From Cerrena zonata (lineage: Eukaryota > Basidiomycota > Agaricomycetes > Polyporales > Cerrenaceae), in contig JASBNA010000009.1 in NCBI GenBank assembly GCA_038087015.1, positions 186,001-250,000 of the forward strand: a stretch of 64,000 nt of DNA, in the 5' to 3' direction. Both the position numbers and the translations under genes were made by a program. Shown piece by piece: positions 11,956 through 23,045 of this stretch. The notes below the pieces were generated by a model. The model ran no database searches, was not told the DNA's origin, and saw only the letters and a program-made list of their open reading frames with translations. Position 1 is the stretch's first letter, and each line of letters starts with the position of its first letter.

Positions 11956-13637
11956 TTAGTCGAGTTCGTTCAAGCTCCTATGAAGGGAAAAGGGATCAGA
12001 ATCAGTGTCATTGAAAGGGCGCAGTAAGACGTACCTCATCTCGAACTCCTCACGCTTGAGGAAGTTGGATGCAATACCAGCGACGGTGGAGAGGATCTTT
12101 CCAAAGTTGATAGCACCACTCTCGTCGGTAGGGAGGGCGGCACCATCACGCTCGAGAAGGTCGACGACATCCCGAGCAATCTTGATGCTGTTGAAAGGAC
12201 GGTTTTGGATGGGGATGCGGTGGATCCTGGTGGGAGATGTGAAGGGCTCACGAGCCATCAACTCTATCTCCTCACGTTTGAGGAAGTTTGAGGCGATACC
12301 AGCGACGGTAGAGATGATCTTTCCGAAGTTAATGGCACCGCTCTCATCGGTGGGGAGAGTAGAGGGGTCGGCACGAGCCATGAGTTCAAGCTCTTCACGA
12401 CCGAACAGGGTGTTGAGGACACCGGCAGCTGCGGAGATGATGTGGCCAATGTTCAAGGCACCACTGGGGTCAGTGGCATCGGCAGTGTCAGCACGAGACA
12501 TGAGTTCAAGCTCTTCACGACCGAAGAGGCTGTTCAAGACACCGGCAGCGGTTGAGACAATCTTGCCAATGTTCAACGCGGCACTCTGGTCAGTGGGGTC
12601 TTGTCGGCGCATGAGTTCCATCTCCTCACGCTTGAGGAGGAAACCGGCAACAGTAGAGATGATCTTGCCAAGGTTGAGAGCACCGCTCTCGTCGGTAGTG
12701 GGGGCGGGGTCAGCACGGGCCAAGATCTCGAGCTCCTCACGTCCGAAGAGAGAGTTCAAGACACCAGCAGCGGTAGAAACAATCTTGCCAATGTTCAATG
12801 CACCGCTGGGGTCGGTGGCATCGGTGGGGTCAGCGCGAGCCATGAGTTCCATCTCCTCACGTTTCAAGAGGAAGCCGGCGACGGTTGAGATGATCTTGCC
12901 AAGGTTGAGAGCACCACTCTCATCGGTGGTGGTGGCAGCAGCAGCCTGGTCACGAGCGAGCAATTCCTCGAAGTCCTCACGGCTGTAAAAGTAATTAGCA
13001 TCGCTATATAATGTCCACACATTTTCAGACGAGCTTACTCAAAGAGGCTCTTGATTCCCTGGGCACCAGTGACAATGCCGTTTCCGATATCAACGACATC
13101 GTGGATAAGTCCGCTGGTGATCTTGAGAGCACCGGACTCGTCAGTGGGGGCTTGACGAGCGAGAAGCTCGAGCTCTTCACGACTGTAGCAGTGTTGATAT
13201 CAGTAAAAGTTCACAGCGATGTGAATAATGTAACTTACGTGAAGAGGCTCTTGATTCCCTGAGCACCGTTGACGATACCGTTTCCGATATCAACAACATC
13301 CTTGATCAGACCACTGGTAATCTTGATTGCACCAGATTCATCAGTGGGTGCTTGACGAGCGAGGAGTTCGAGCTCTTCACGGCTATCATAGAGAAGCAAA
13401 ATCAGATACTTGAGACGCTGTCAAAGAAACCAACAGGCGAACTTACTCGAAGAGACTCTTGATGCCTTGGACACCGGTGATAACGCCGTTGGCAATTTCA
13501 ACACCATCCTTGATCAAGCCACTGCTGAACTTGAGGGCACCGGATTGGTCAGTGGGGGCATCACGAGCGACGAGGGGAGCAGCGAATGCGGGGGAGGCAG
13601 CGAGAACGGCGAGAGCGACGACGGAAGAAGAACGCAT
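11956..13637 (-). CDS. secreted repetitive protein A (dibasic-punctuated amphipathic repeats)
   Basis: Unrecognised family. Exons 13637-13447, 13382-13239, 13182-13039, 12982-12035 and 11977-11956 give 482 residues. A signal peptide (MRSSSVVALAVLAASPAFA) is followed by about nine units of ~33-46 residues. Units 1-3 are encoded one per exon: exons 2 and 3 are both exactly 144 nt and every break falls in phase 2 just before R-E-E/D. These units read DxSGALKxxSGLIxD then GIKSLF. Exon 4 holds the rest in a second form, SGALNxGKIxSTxAG, with each unit closed by LKREE or FGREE. Only some borders keep Lys-Arg; others read Gly-Arg. One unit near 12130-12260 is divergent (IHRIPIQNRPFNS). The last exon gives the C-terminus RSLNELD, shared with protein B. 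The final intron (57 nt) is a multiple of three and stays open if retained. Kex2-type processing is inferred, not shown. Confidence 0.75.
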
Positions 13638-13764
13638 TTTGTGTAGTTAAAAGAAGGGAGGTGGTGACGTTAAAAAAAGGGTGGTAGTTGAGAAAGTAGG
13701 GAGAAGGTCGTGAACAAAGACGTTAATGAAATGCGAACGAAGAATGAAAAGAAACGAGATCAAG

Positions 13765-13828
13765 CTATAGAAAATAAGGATCGTTAGTATGGAACGGTGG
13801 AGTAGTGTAGATCTTCTCGAGAACTCAC
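13765..13828 (-). other. 5'-UTR intron of repeat protein A gene
   Basis: A consensus donor GTGAGT at 13828 follows TGGTTG, and the acceptor CTATAG ends at 13765, 127 bases before the start codon. The paralogous gene has the same arrangement with the same flanking bases (GGTTG before the donor, CTTGA after the acceptor). Confidence 0.5.
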
Positions 13829-13903
13829 CAACCAGTGCTGATCACGATTTGGCTTGTTGAGAAAAGGAGCTCAGCTGGAGAACTCAGGCTCCACTCAGAG
13901 TGC

Positions 13904-13910
13904 TTTTATA
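13904..13910 (-). promoter_or_regulatory. TATA box of repeat protein A gene
   Basis: TATAAAA on the minus strand, about 270 bases before the ATG and about 75 bases before the 5'-UTR donor. A shared CAGCTGAGCTCC string lies between TATA and donor in both repeat-protein genes. Confidence 0.5.
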
Positions 13911-14769
13911 CGCGACTAGGAGGCAACCAGCTAGTACTCAGGCGATGCAATGGAAATTGGACATTAACGTGTGCATCACGGCTTTGACGGCTGCCATCAC
14001 AAAGTTGTGGGCTAGTTCCCTAGAGAGGCCGTAAACATAAGTCAACATCTGTCGTGAACATTCACTGGAGCAACTGGGCTGTGTGGAGGCATGAATTTCA
14101 ATCTAACCGTGTCAATTCGAAACTGTTGTGGAAAGATCAATTACACACACCTTATGGGCATTGATAATTTCTACCAGTGATGGCGTTGATACGCGGAGTT
14201 GGACTGCATCCAGAGCCGGTGCGTCACGGCCGATACTGGAAATGTATCTTTGTAAATATGATGAATGTCCGATTCACACAATAAACCGGACAGGTCAGGG
14301 CCTTAGTGAGAGCGTCGCTGCCTAGCGACATGGGTTTCGACAGATCGGCATTGCACCTTGGGCGGCCTTTATGGATCAAATTGTGACAATGAACCACCTG
14401 AAAAGTACGTGAACGCGACTTCAACATGCGAACTAACGCACAGGTTGTAGTGATAGAGCTGCATTTGCATCCCACCTGTGAAGATGAAAGTGAACATGCA
14501 AGATGAATACACGACCGGAACCGTGACATCGAATTCCGACGTGCCCTCAGTACATTGAGCGGCAATCATCACGACAAGGCAAAAGAGGCAACTCAGGTGG
14601 TTCATCAGCGTAATCACACAAGGCAGTATGTTTGAGTGAAGTGAGCTCTAGCGAGTCTCCCCGACCAGATTCATTCGTATTCGCATAAGTACTACAACCC
14701 TTCCCAGAATAAAATATTAAGGTTATTACTATAATTTAAAATCCGGAGCACAGAAATGAGGACAATGTC
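13911..14769. other. intergenic between the two repeat-protein genes
   Basis: This stretch is upstream of gene A and downstream of gene B, with AT-rich and GC-richer patches. Short open frames on both strands show no signal peptide, repeat or known motif, so I call no gene. Confidence 0.4.
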
Positions 14770-16017
14770 TCAATCCAATTCGTTCAAGCTCCTATACGAC
14801 CAGAGAGTTAGTATCTGCGTCTGATGAAGTGAGGATCAGATACGTACCTAGCTTCAAACTCGCGAGCCATCATATCGAGTTCCTCCCTCTTGTTAAAGAA
14901 GGCGCCGATCAGACCGCCAACAGTATCGATAATCTTGCCAAAGTTGATAGCGCCACTCTCGTCTGACGGAGCAGAGGAGTCGGCACGAGAGAGCAACTCC
15001 ACGAATTCGCGCTTGAGTACACCATCATCCGCAGCGAGACCTCGAGCAAGGAGTTCGAATTCTTCTCTCTTATTGAAGAAGGCATTGATTAAACCACCAA
15101 CGGTGTCGACGATCTTGCCAAAGTTAATGGCTCCACTCTCGTCTACCGAAGCAGAGGGATCGGCACGAGCCAATAGCTCGGAGTACTCTCGCATAAAGAG
15201 GTCGTCGCTGGCAAGGCTTCGAGAAAGCGATTCGAAATCCTCTCGTTTGTTGAAAAAGGCGTTGAAAAGCCCACTAAAGGTGTTTATGAGGCCGGGGATG
15301 TTGAGCGCGCCGCTTTCGTCGACCGGAGCGGAAGGATCTGCACGGGCAAGGATATCGGCGTATTCACGCTTCAGCATAGCTTCGTTAGCAGCAAGGCTTC
15401 GAGCGAACAGCTCGAGCTCTTCGCGTTTATTGAAAAATGCGTCGAAAAATCCACCAAAAGTGTTAATGATCCCGGGGATGTTGAGCGCACCGCTTTCGTC
15501 GGGCGGGGCAGAGGGGTCAGCGCGAGCAAGGAGTTCATAGTACTCCCGCTTGAGAATGTCGTCGTTGGCAATGCTGTCGAGCGAGCAGTTCGAAGTCCTC
15601 GCGTTTGTTGAAGAAGGCGTCGAAAAGCCCACTAAAGGTGTTAATGAGCCCGGGGATATTGAGCGCACCGCTCTCGGGATCGGCTTGGGCGTTGGTAGCC
15701 TCACGGGTGAGAAGGTCGACATATTCACGTTGGAGGAGGTCATCATCGCGAGCGAGAAGGTCAGCATCCTCTCGTTTATTGAAGAAGAGGTTTGCAAGAC
15801 CACTGATTATTCCACCGAAGTTGATTGCACCACTTTGATCTTGAGTGTCGACTTGAGAAGTAGGAGCATCACGACTAATGAGAATATGGGTTAACAATCA
15901 TAGAATGGGCTGACAAGCAACTTGATTATCATACCTGAACACGGTGGTGGAGAGAGGCGCTGAGAAAGCAGGAACGGATGCAGCCACGACGAGGAGAGCA
16001 AGGGTGGATGAACGCAT
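14770..16017 (-). CDS. secreted repetitive protein B, paralogue of A, one frameshift
   Basis: Exons 16017-15935, 15874-14848 and 14791-14770. Signal peptide MRSSTLALLVVAASVPAFS, then about six units of ~55-60 residues. Each unit pairs an SGALNIPGLINTFSG or SGAINFGKIxDTVGG amphipathic stretch ending FFNKR with a linker such as EELELFARSLA, and most linkers end in KRE or MRE before YxxLLARADPSAP. Lys-Arg therefore punctuates nearly every half-unit, more regularly than in protein A. The C-terminus is again RSLNELD. The exons total 1132 nt, one more than a multiple of three. The extra base lies near 15576, where LLAR-S-I-A becomes LLAR-Q-H-C; read as it stands, translation stops after about a third of the protein. 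With one base fewer the protein is 376 residues. No modifying enzyme such as a DUF3328 protein is seen next to it. Confidence 0.7.
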
Positions 16018-16129
16018 ATTGAAAATGATTGTCGAGTGCGAGGGATTAGAAAAGATGGTCGTAATGTGGGAAGAGGTCGTAAGTAAACTCGTGAAGAAAA
16101 TATGCGAAGGAATAGAACAAGAAGTCAAG

Positions 16130-16186
16130 CTACAAGTAGCAAAGACGTCAATATTTAAAATCGGACAGACGATTGATACTACTCAC
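16130..16186 (-). other. 5'-UTR intron of repeat protein B gene
   Basis: Donor GTGAGT after CCGGTTG and acceptor TTGTAG before CTTGA, 113 bases ahead of the start codon, mirroring the paralogue's UTR intron. Confidence 0.5.
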
Positions 16187-16258
16187 CAACCGGTGCTTAA
16201 CAGCTGGAAGGAAGAGAAGAGGAGCTCAGCTGAGGATTTTACATCTCTACAACTGGTA

Positions 16259-16264
16259 TTTATA
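16259..16264 (-). promoter_or_regulatory. TATA box of repeat protein B gene
   Basis: TATAAA on the minus strand in GTATAAATAC, about 75 bases before the UTR donor, with the CAGCTGAGCTCC string in between, as in the paralogue. Confidence 0.5.
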
Positions 16265-17842
16265 CAAGACCCAACGCCGTCAGAATTAGTTAGTTCACCG
16301 GAATGAGACAACGATTACAGTCTAGCTCCGTACGGATGGTGTGGCTGTAGAGCGACATCAAGCAGGCTGAAAGATTGTTGTTGACAGCATGTTTCAAGAT
16401 GAGACGCAATGGGGATAAAATTCCGAAGAACACTGTACGAAGTGAAGTCGGGCGGTGTCGACCAGCTTCAATAACAATATGCAGCAACCTTTTTCCATTC
16501 GAATACGATGATTAATTGTCTGCAGATCAGGGACTCCATATACGGTTAGTAGAGGCAGATCAGAGGGGACACAATCCTGAACGTCCTGCAGGGAGGCCTT
16601 CGCTTGGCAAAACGATATGATCCTGTAATGAGGAGGAGATCAAATGTTTGGATTACGTCGGAGCGCCATCCGACCATTCGCTCGATGATGAGAACTAAAA
16701 CTGTACCGCCCAATGCTTATGAGACGGAGGCTATACGGATGTTGAATAAGTCACCTATTTACGTTCAGCAGTAATGCAGACTTACCGACGGTCTAAGGGA
16801 ATGATTAGAGATAATTCGGAGTTGGAACAAATGGAGATGTCTCGGTCCCATCTTTTGCGCGACAGTTTGGTTGTATTAGTACCGTAGTACGGTGGAGATG
16901 CAAGATCTCAAATGGGTGAGATTGACACCTGGATACTAAGCAGAGAACATATGACACATTCAGAGTATGTAGAATATCGTTGAGGAAGAATTTCTACTAG
17001 TTCACTCGACACTATGCCACTGTGTGGCTCTTGGCTTGCCCGATAAACTTGAAGTTGGTCCGACCGTCCGAGTGCTGCAAACGACAGTGTTCGGCGTCTA
17101 TCAGGAAGCTTTGAACATCACACCAAATAGGCAAGTCAGGTCATTCAGATTCAGGATGTTGTGCCACATAATGTATGCTGTTCACGAGGTTCGATAGCTC
17201 TGTCCTATGTACGTTATACCCAGGTATTCTGACTCTCAGGGCTAAGATATAAAACTCTCAGCTGCTGTGGCTCCTTGAATTAAGTCTGCGACGGATCGTG
17301 CAACCAGATGCAAACTTATATCGACAGATTGAAATATTGTGCGCTAAGCAGGATGAACATTCTCTTGGAGTACAATCCTGAATCCTTTCTTACCCTTACC
17401 TCTTCTAGGAGTTTAGCAAACGATTCTGAGACTGAAAACCAGAGATTCCTTATGGAGAACCACGCTTGTGATATTGGACACGTGATGCCAAGCCTTTTTG
17501 TGCGCTTCTGGGAGGTACTGCCAACACACAAATTGTGATTGCACCGTCAGTGTAGAAAGACATAGCAATGATGCTCAGTGCCTGATCTTAGTTTAGCAAA
17601 GTTTCTATGTTGAGTTCGATGTAGTGTACAGTGTAGCTTGCGCGAAATGGATTCCTTTTTGCGGGTTCTCCATGCCTCGAAGTGACTAATTGCCGAGTCG
17701 GCTCGCGCCAAGGGGACGATGATTAGTGTCACTAGGCAGGCAGGTCAATGTCAACCCAGCACTCACCTTCTCCACATTCCCATCTTTGACGCATCCAACA
17801 TATTCGCTTACTAGTCGCAAACACTAGCAGCAACTGTCGAAA
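16265..17842. other. intergenic
   Basis: About 1.6 kb with no supported gene. Open frames on both strands around 17308-17538 are short and lack splice or family support. The last ~100 bases probably form the promoter of the small peptide gene. Confidence 0.4.
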
Positions 17843-18149
17843 ATGAAATTCTACACCAGCGTCGTTGTTCTCCTTTTCGCAGCCATCGCGTCTGCTGCAC
17901 CAATGGTGATTATTTCCTGATTGGCTTCTCGTAATCGATCGTAAGCTGACGATCCTCGTTCCAGGTCCCTAAGTTTGTGAGCCCAGATCTCTCTATGCGA
18001 GATATATGTTTGTCATATTGACCTAATCACGTACAGGATGTCACTTTAGACAAGAAGGTCAGTGATTATCATGACGATGAAGGGGACTAATTTGACCTTC
18101 ACTCGTCTTTCAGGACATGCGCGGACCCGCTGGAAAATCCACTTGGTAG
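17843..18149 (+). CDS. possible 43-residue secreted peptide with micro-exons
   Basis: Not recognised. Exons 17843-17905 (63 nt), 17965-17976 (12 nt), 18037-18057 (21 nt) and 18114-18149 (36 nt) are each flanked by GT and AG, all introns are phase 0, and all exons are multiples of three. The product begins MKFYTSVVVLLFAAIASAAP, a good signal peptide. It continues with VPKF, then DVTLDKK ending in two Lys, and finally DMRGPAGKSTW. Because each exon keeps the frame, skipping either micro-exon would still give a secreted peptide. The call rests on the signal peptide and consistent splice signals alone; transcript data could overturn it. Confidence 0.45.
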
Positions 18150-18686
18150 ATGCCCAAACGGCACTGCCCTACAGCCTCTCATTCCATGTTAACAAACATA
18201 TGGTAGGGTTTTTGTTGCCCTTCTCGGGATCGTAAGCTAACCAGCTCAAAACAACGTAGTCACTCCTCTCCCTCAGGTTATGGTTGGTTTGGGATACTGG
18301 AGGTCTCAGTTTTTGGTCAATTATAGGATTCACCTTCGTTCAATGTTCATATTCACGTCACTCTTTATATTCCCGCTTTTGTCGTTGAACGCGTTTTCCT
18401 CCCTATTCTATCAAGCCCTTCGTTTGGATCTGATCACCCCCGATAGTCGTTGTACCAATGTAATTCCCGGGCACATCCACCAGTTGTGTATATATTCCCC
18501 TCACGCCCGCAACTCCAACCGTATTATTTGCGATTGCGTCATCGTGACATTCCACGTCTAATACTGATGGTGGCGTCCGCGCTTCACGGTCCAAAATTGA
18601 GAGTTTCGTCGCCTCAGAGTCCATCCATCATGTCTGTACAATGAAAATGTTTTATTCAAAACACACGGGAAGAACAAAGACGAAGG
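18150..18686. other. intergenic
   Basis: This stretch lies between the small peptide gene and the convergent NAA35 stop. Only spurious short frames are seen. Confidence 0.4.
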
Positions 18687-21450
18687 CTATGTCGTATCTT
18701 GTGCCAAGCCTGGCAACCAGGGATGTGTAACAGGAACCCATCGTAATTTGCGTCCGAGGTGTTTTCGGTCCTGGTCATCTGAGTTGGAAACCGCATGGGT
18801 TTCAGCGCTGGCGTCGACACTTGATTGCAATGCAGTGGCCAGTGCCTCACACGACTGAACTGTAACTTGGATGAACTATCCGAGGAAACAACGATTGAGT
18901 TGGGGATTGGAAGACGCTGTGAAGTTGGTTGCTTACCTCGATTTGGTCTCTTGTTTGTTTAGGTGCCCAGAATCGCTCTACATCCACTCGTGTCAATTGA
19001 AGAAGCATGTTCTTCGCGTTTGTCAGTTCTTGGATTACAAACAATGGATCCTGTATATCGGAGATATTAACAATCCGTAGGGAATGAAAAGGAAGACGAC
19101 TTGCAGAAATGCATTGTTCCGAATCGGAGAAGAAGTGATCAATGCCTGGTATGGGTATTATCGTGACCTCTTCATTGGACGGGAATGATTTGGTATATAG
19201 CCATTTGTATCGCTTCCTGTAGTTGACAGATATCCGATCTTTAGGTTGGCGTATATCACTCATTGTAAGCTAGGTTACAACATTCAGAGCGATGAAGGTT
19301 ATACTTCCGTCGAAAAAAAGCTTACCGAACAGAGAGCGCCACATATCTTCTCTAGAGCATCATGATAGGTCTGTGCGAACTCTAACTCTGCGTACGCAGG
19401 GGAATCTTCCATACAAGATAAGTCATCATCATTCATACTCATGTATCTGACAAACCCCCGAGAGACTCACCTTTCGGGATCACCGGTTTCACCTCTTCCA
19501 CGATGTCTACATATATCTCGATAACTTGAACTACGTGCCAATACGCGATCGGTCGTTCATCATGGGCATACAAATCTTGGTGGAAACCCGAGAAAATGAT
19601 ATCTAGAACTGTTCTTAGTTGCCGAAGCAATAACACGTACGGAATCGCATTCGCAATTGCCTGTTGCTCAGGATCCTGAGAGGATGGAACTCAGTTGCTT
19701 GACTAACGGTAAAGATGGGATGGATACGAACTTCGAATGGACACCGGCGTGTCAATTGCTGCAGCAGGTCGAACACGATCAGATGATCTAGGAGAGAGTT
19801 CATAAGGTAACGCCGTCGTCTAGGGGGATTAAACCAATAGGATCTGACATCCTGCAGGACGAGCTTTACGGAAATGGTATTAGAATGGGGAAAAAGACCA
19901 AAGTGCCCGATTCTTACTTTTCCTACACTCCGCTCGACTTCATGGACGCTAGATTGTGCATCTACCAGTCCTGCGCGCAGAATGTTGCTAACTTTTTCCC
20001 ATGAAATTCCCAACGACTCCAACCAAAATCGTTCCGATATCCAAGTTGCGGGAAATTGGTAGGCGATAAGATTGTGGTCGAAGAAACAAGTTTGTATCAG
20101 AGATCGAATATAGGGCGGTGGCAGGGAATGCGGCGGCGACCAATTCCTGATTGATCCCGTGAGCTGTCAAAGCGTTAGATTGTTACTTGCCGAGGTTTAT
20201 ATACAACATACCTCCCAAGCTGACAGTGTAGACGATTGTAGTAGGCTGTCCACTTCGGACCAGCCATCTAAAAGTTGTTCAAGGCATTTCCAGACATTAT
20301 CTTGCGACGGTAACGTCACGACCCGCATAGGGAGAAAATTTGGCAGTCTCCGAGTAATGTAAGGATCGACGGCTCGGATAGCCAATGAGTCCTCGAGAGG
20401 CTGAGGTGGAGCATACTGCAGAACTTTATGGAGACCATGTCTTGCGATGACCAACGAGGGCCTGAGTCTATCTCGGGCGTGTTGAAGATCTAGCCTGAAT
20501 AATTCTAGTAATGACTGCGAAGTGTATGAGCTTTAGGGTAACGACAAATGAACAGTGTAGAGTACTGACTTTTCTTAGTAAAAGCCTGTCTATGATTGCA
20601 TCGCGTTGGTCTGAGCGTATATTCAAAGAATGTAGCCATGAACAGGCTGCGTCAAGTTTTTGTATAATGTATTCGGCGGGGACACCTTCCAGTAGTGAAA
20701 CATCGCATTTTTCGCCTTGCCAATCTTCAGTCTACGACTTCATCAATCAATGTAAACGCATAAGCAGGATAAACAAAGAGATCTAACATCGAATACCCGG
20801 CCTTTCGAAAGCTCTCTCCAGCTAAGATCGCAGCACTTCAGCATCGCCATGACGGCAGCTCGGAGCACAATAGTCACAAGTCCAATAGGCCTTTCCGATC
20901 CATCGTTCAGTGGGACTTGAAGCAAGAAGTCAGGGTCAATGGTGGTCATGTGGTGGACGTAGAGCAAAGTATAGACGGTTTGTGAGAGAGTGCTTCCAGA
21001 ATGCCATTCCATCTGAGCAGACATACATGAACATGGATTTGGCATAGACAGGAACCGCTAGGCTGAATCACCTCGCATGCGAAGCTTCTGTCCAGGATCC
21101 AGCATACTTCTTCTGGGAGCAGAGGCGTAAGGGGGTCGAACGGAAGACGACGATTTGTGTCTAGGATCACTCCACTGTCCATGCGAGGTTCACCGATCTA
21201 GTAAAGCATATTATTCGATCGGTATAGTAGGTGTGTATGTAATGTGCGTACCTCGAATGCTCCCATGGCCTCCATTAGGGTAAACCCATCGGAAAGGATC
21301 ACATCACCCTGTGCCATATCTGTACCCAAAATGACTTTAGGACGAATGGAGAGTTATATCATACATACCACTTGCAGCTTGATCGAATAGGTCGGTTACA
21401 TCTTCAAAAGCATCTCCGCCAGGTATCTCCTTCCAGTTATCTATGTCCAT
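18687..21450 (-). CDS. MAK10: N-alpha-acetyltransferase 35, NatC auxiliary subunit (Mak10)
   Basis: Non-catalytic scaffold of the NatC N-terminal acetyltransferase, acting at the ribosome. Twelve exons were read: 21450-21369, 21319-21252, 21197-21072, 21012-20788, 20731-20566, 20504-20212, 20163-19918, 19863-19732, 19675-19471, 19405-19326, 19269-18937 and 18854-18687. All phases agree and give 707 residues. The N-terminal Mak10 block is clear: DGFTLMEAMGAFEIGEPRMD, SGVILD, EVCWILDRSFACEMEWHSG and TVYTLLYVH. The middle has PPRRRRYLMNSLLDHL and the C-terminal half has RPIAYWHVVQVIEIYVDIV. The donor of exon 5 (GTACTC) is weak but is the only one found that keeps frame. The C-terminus RWVPVTHPWLPGL was chosen over a competing frame because acceptor TTCAG at 18855 preserves phase. 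Confidence 0.9.
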
Positions 21451-21508
21451 GATGCAGAAGTTCGGCGTTGAATATCAAAAGTTGTAATCGTGGAATGAAG
21501 TCAAGTTT
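21451..21508. promoter_or_regulatory. short divergent intergenic region NAA35 / mitochondrial TrpRS
   Basis: Only 58 bases separate the two divergent start codons (100 if TrpRS starts at its second Met, 21551). The 5' UTRs must be very short or overlap, and the promoter elements must be shared or lie in the neighbouring gene. Confidence 0.5.
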
Positions 21509-22947
<1,439 letters not shown>

Positions 22948-23045
22948 ATCCGTTTATCTTAGTCACTATTATCGTCGTGCATGATGTCCATATTGTTATG
23001 ATTACGACATATTGGCAACTACATTATTCAGTACAATGGGGCACA

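Noticed and set aside
12005..12988. 328-codon open frame on the plus strand across the repeat array
   Set aside because: It is antisense to repeat protein A and arises from the regular repeat composition. The minus strand has the signal peptide, splice signals and conserved C-terminus.
14890..15540. 217-codon plus-strand frame antisense to repeat protein B
   Set aside because: Same reason: a shadow of a periodic coding sequence.
11956..16017. A RiPP cluster of the dikaritin (ustiloxin) type
   Set aside because: The Lys-Arg-spaced repeats resemble such precursors, but no DUF3328 oxidase, tyrosinase or peptidase sits nearby and the units lack a Tyr-containing core. Prolyl oligopeptidase at 63 kb is too far away, and the units lack the MSDIN-type pattern.
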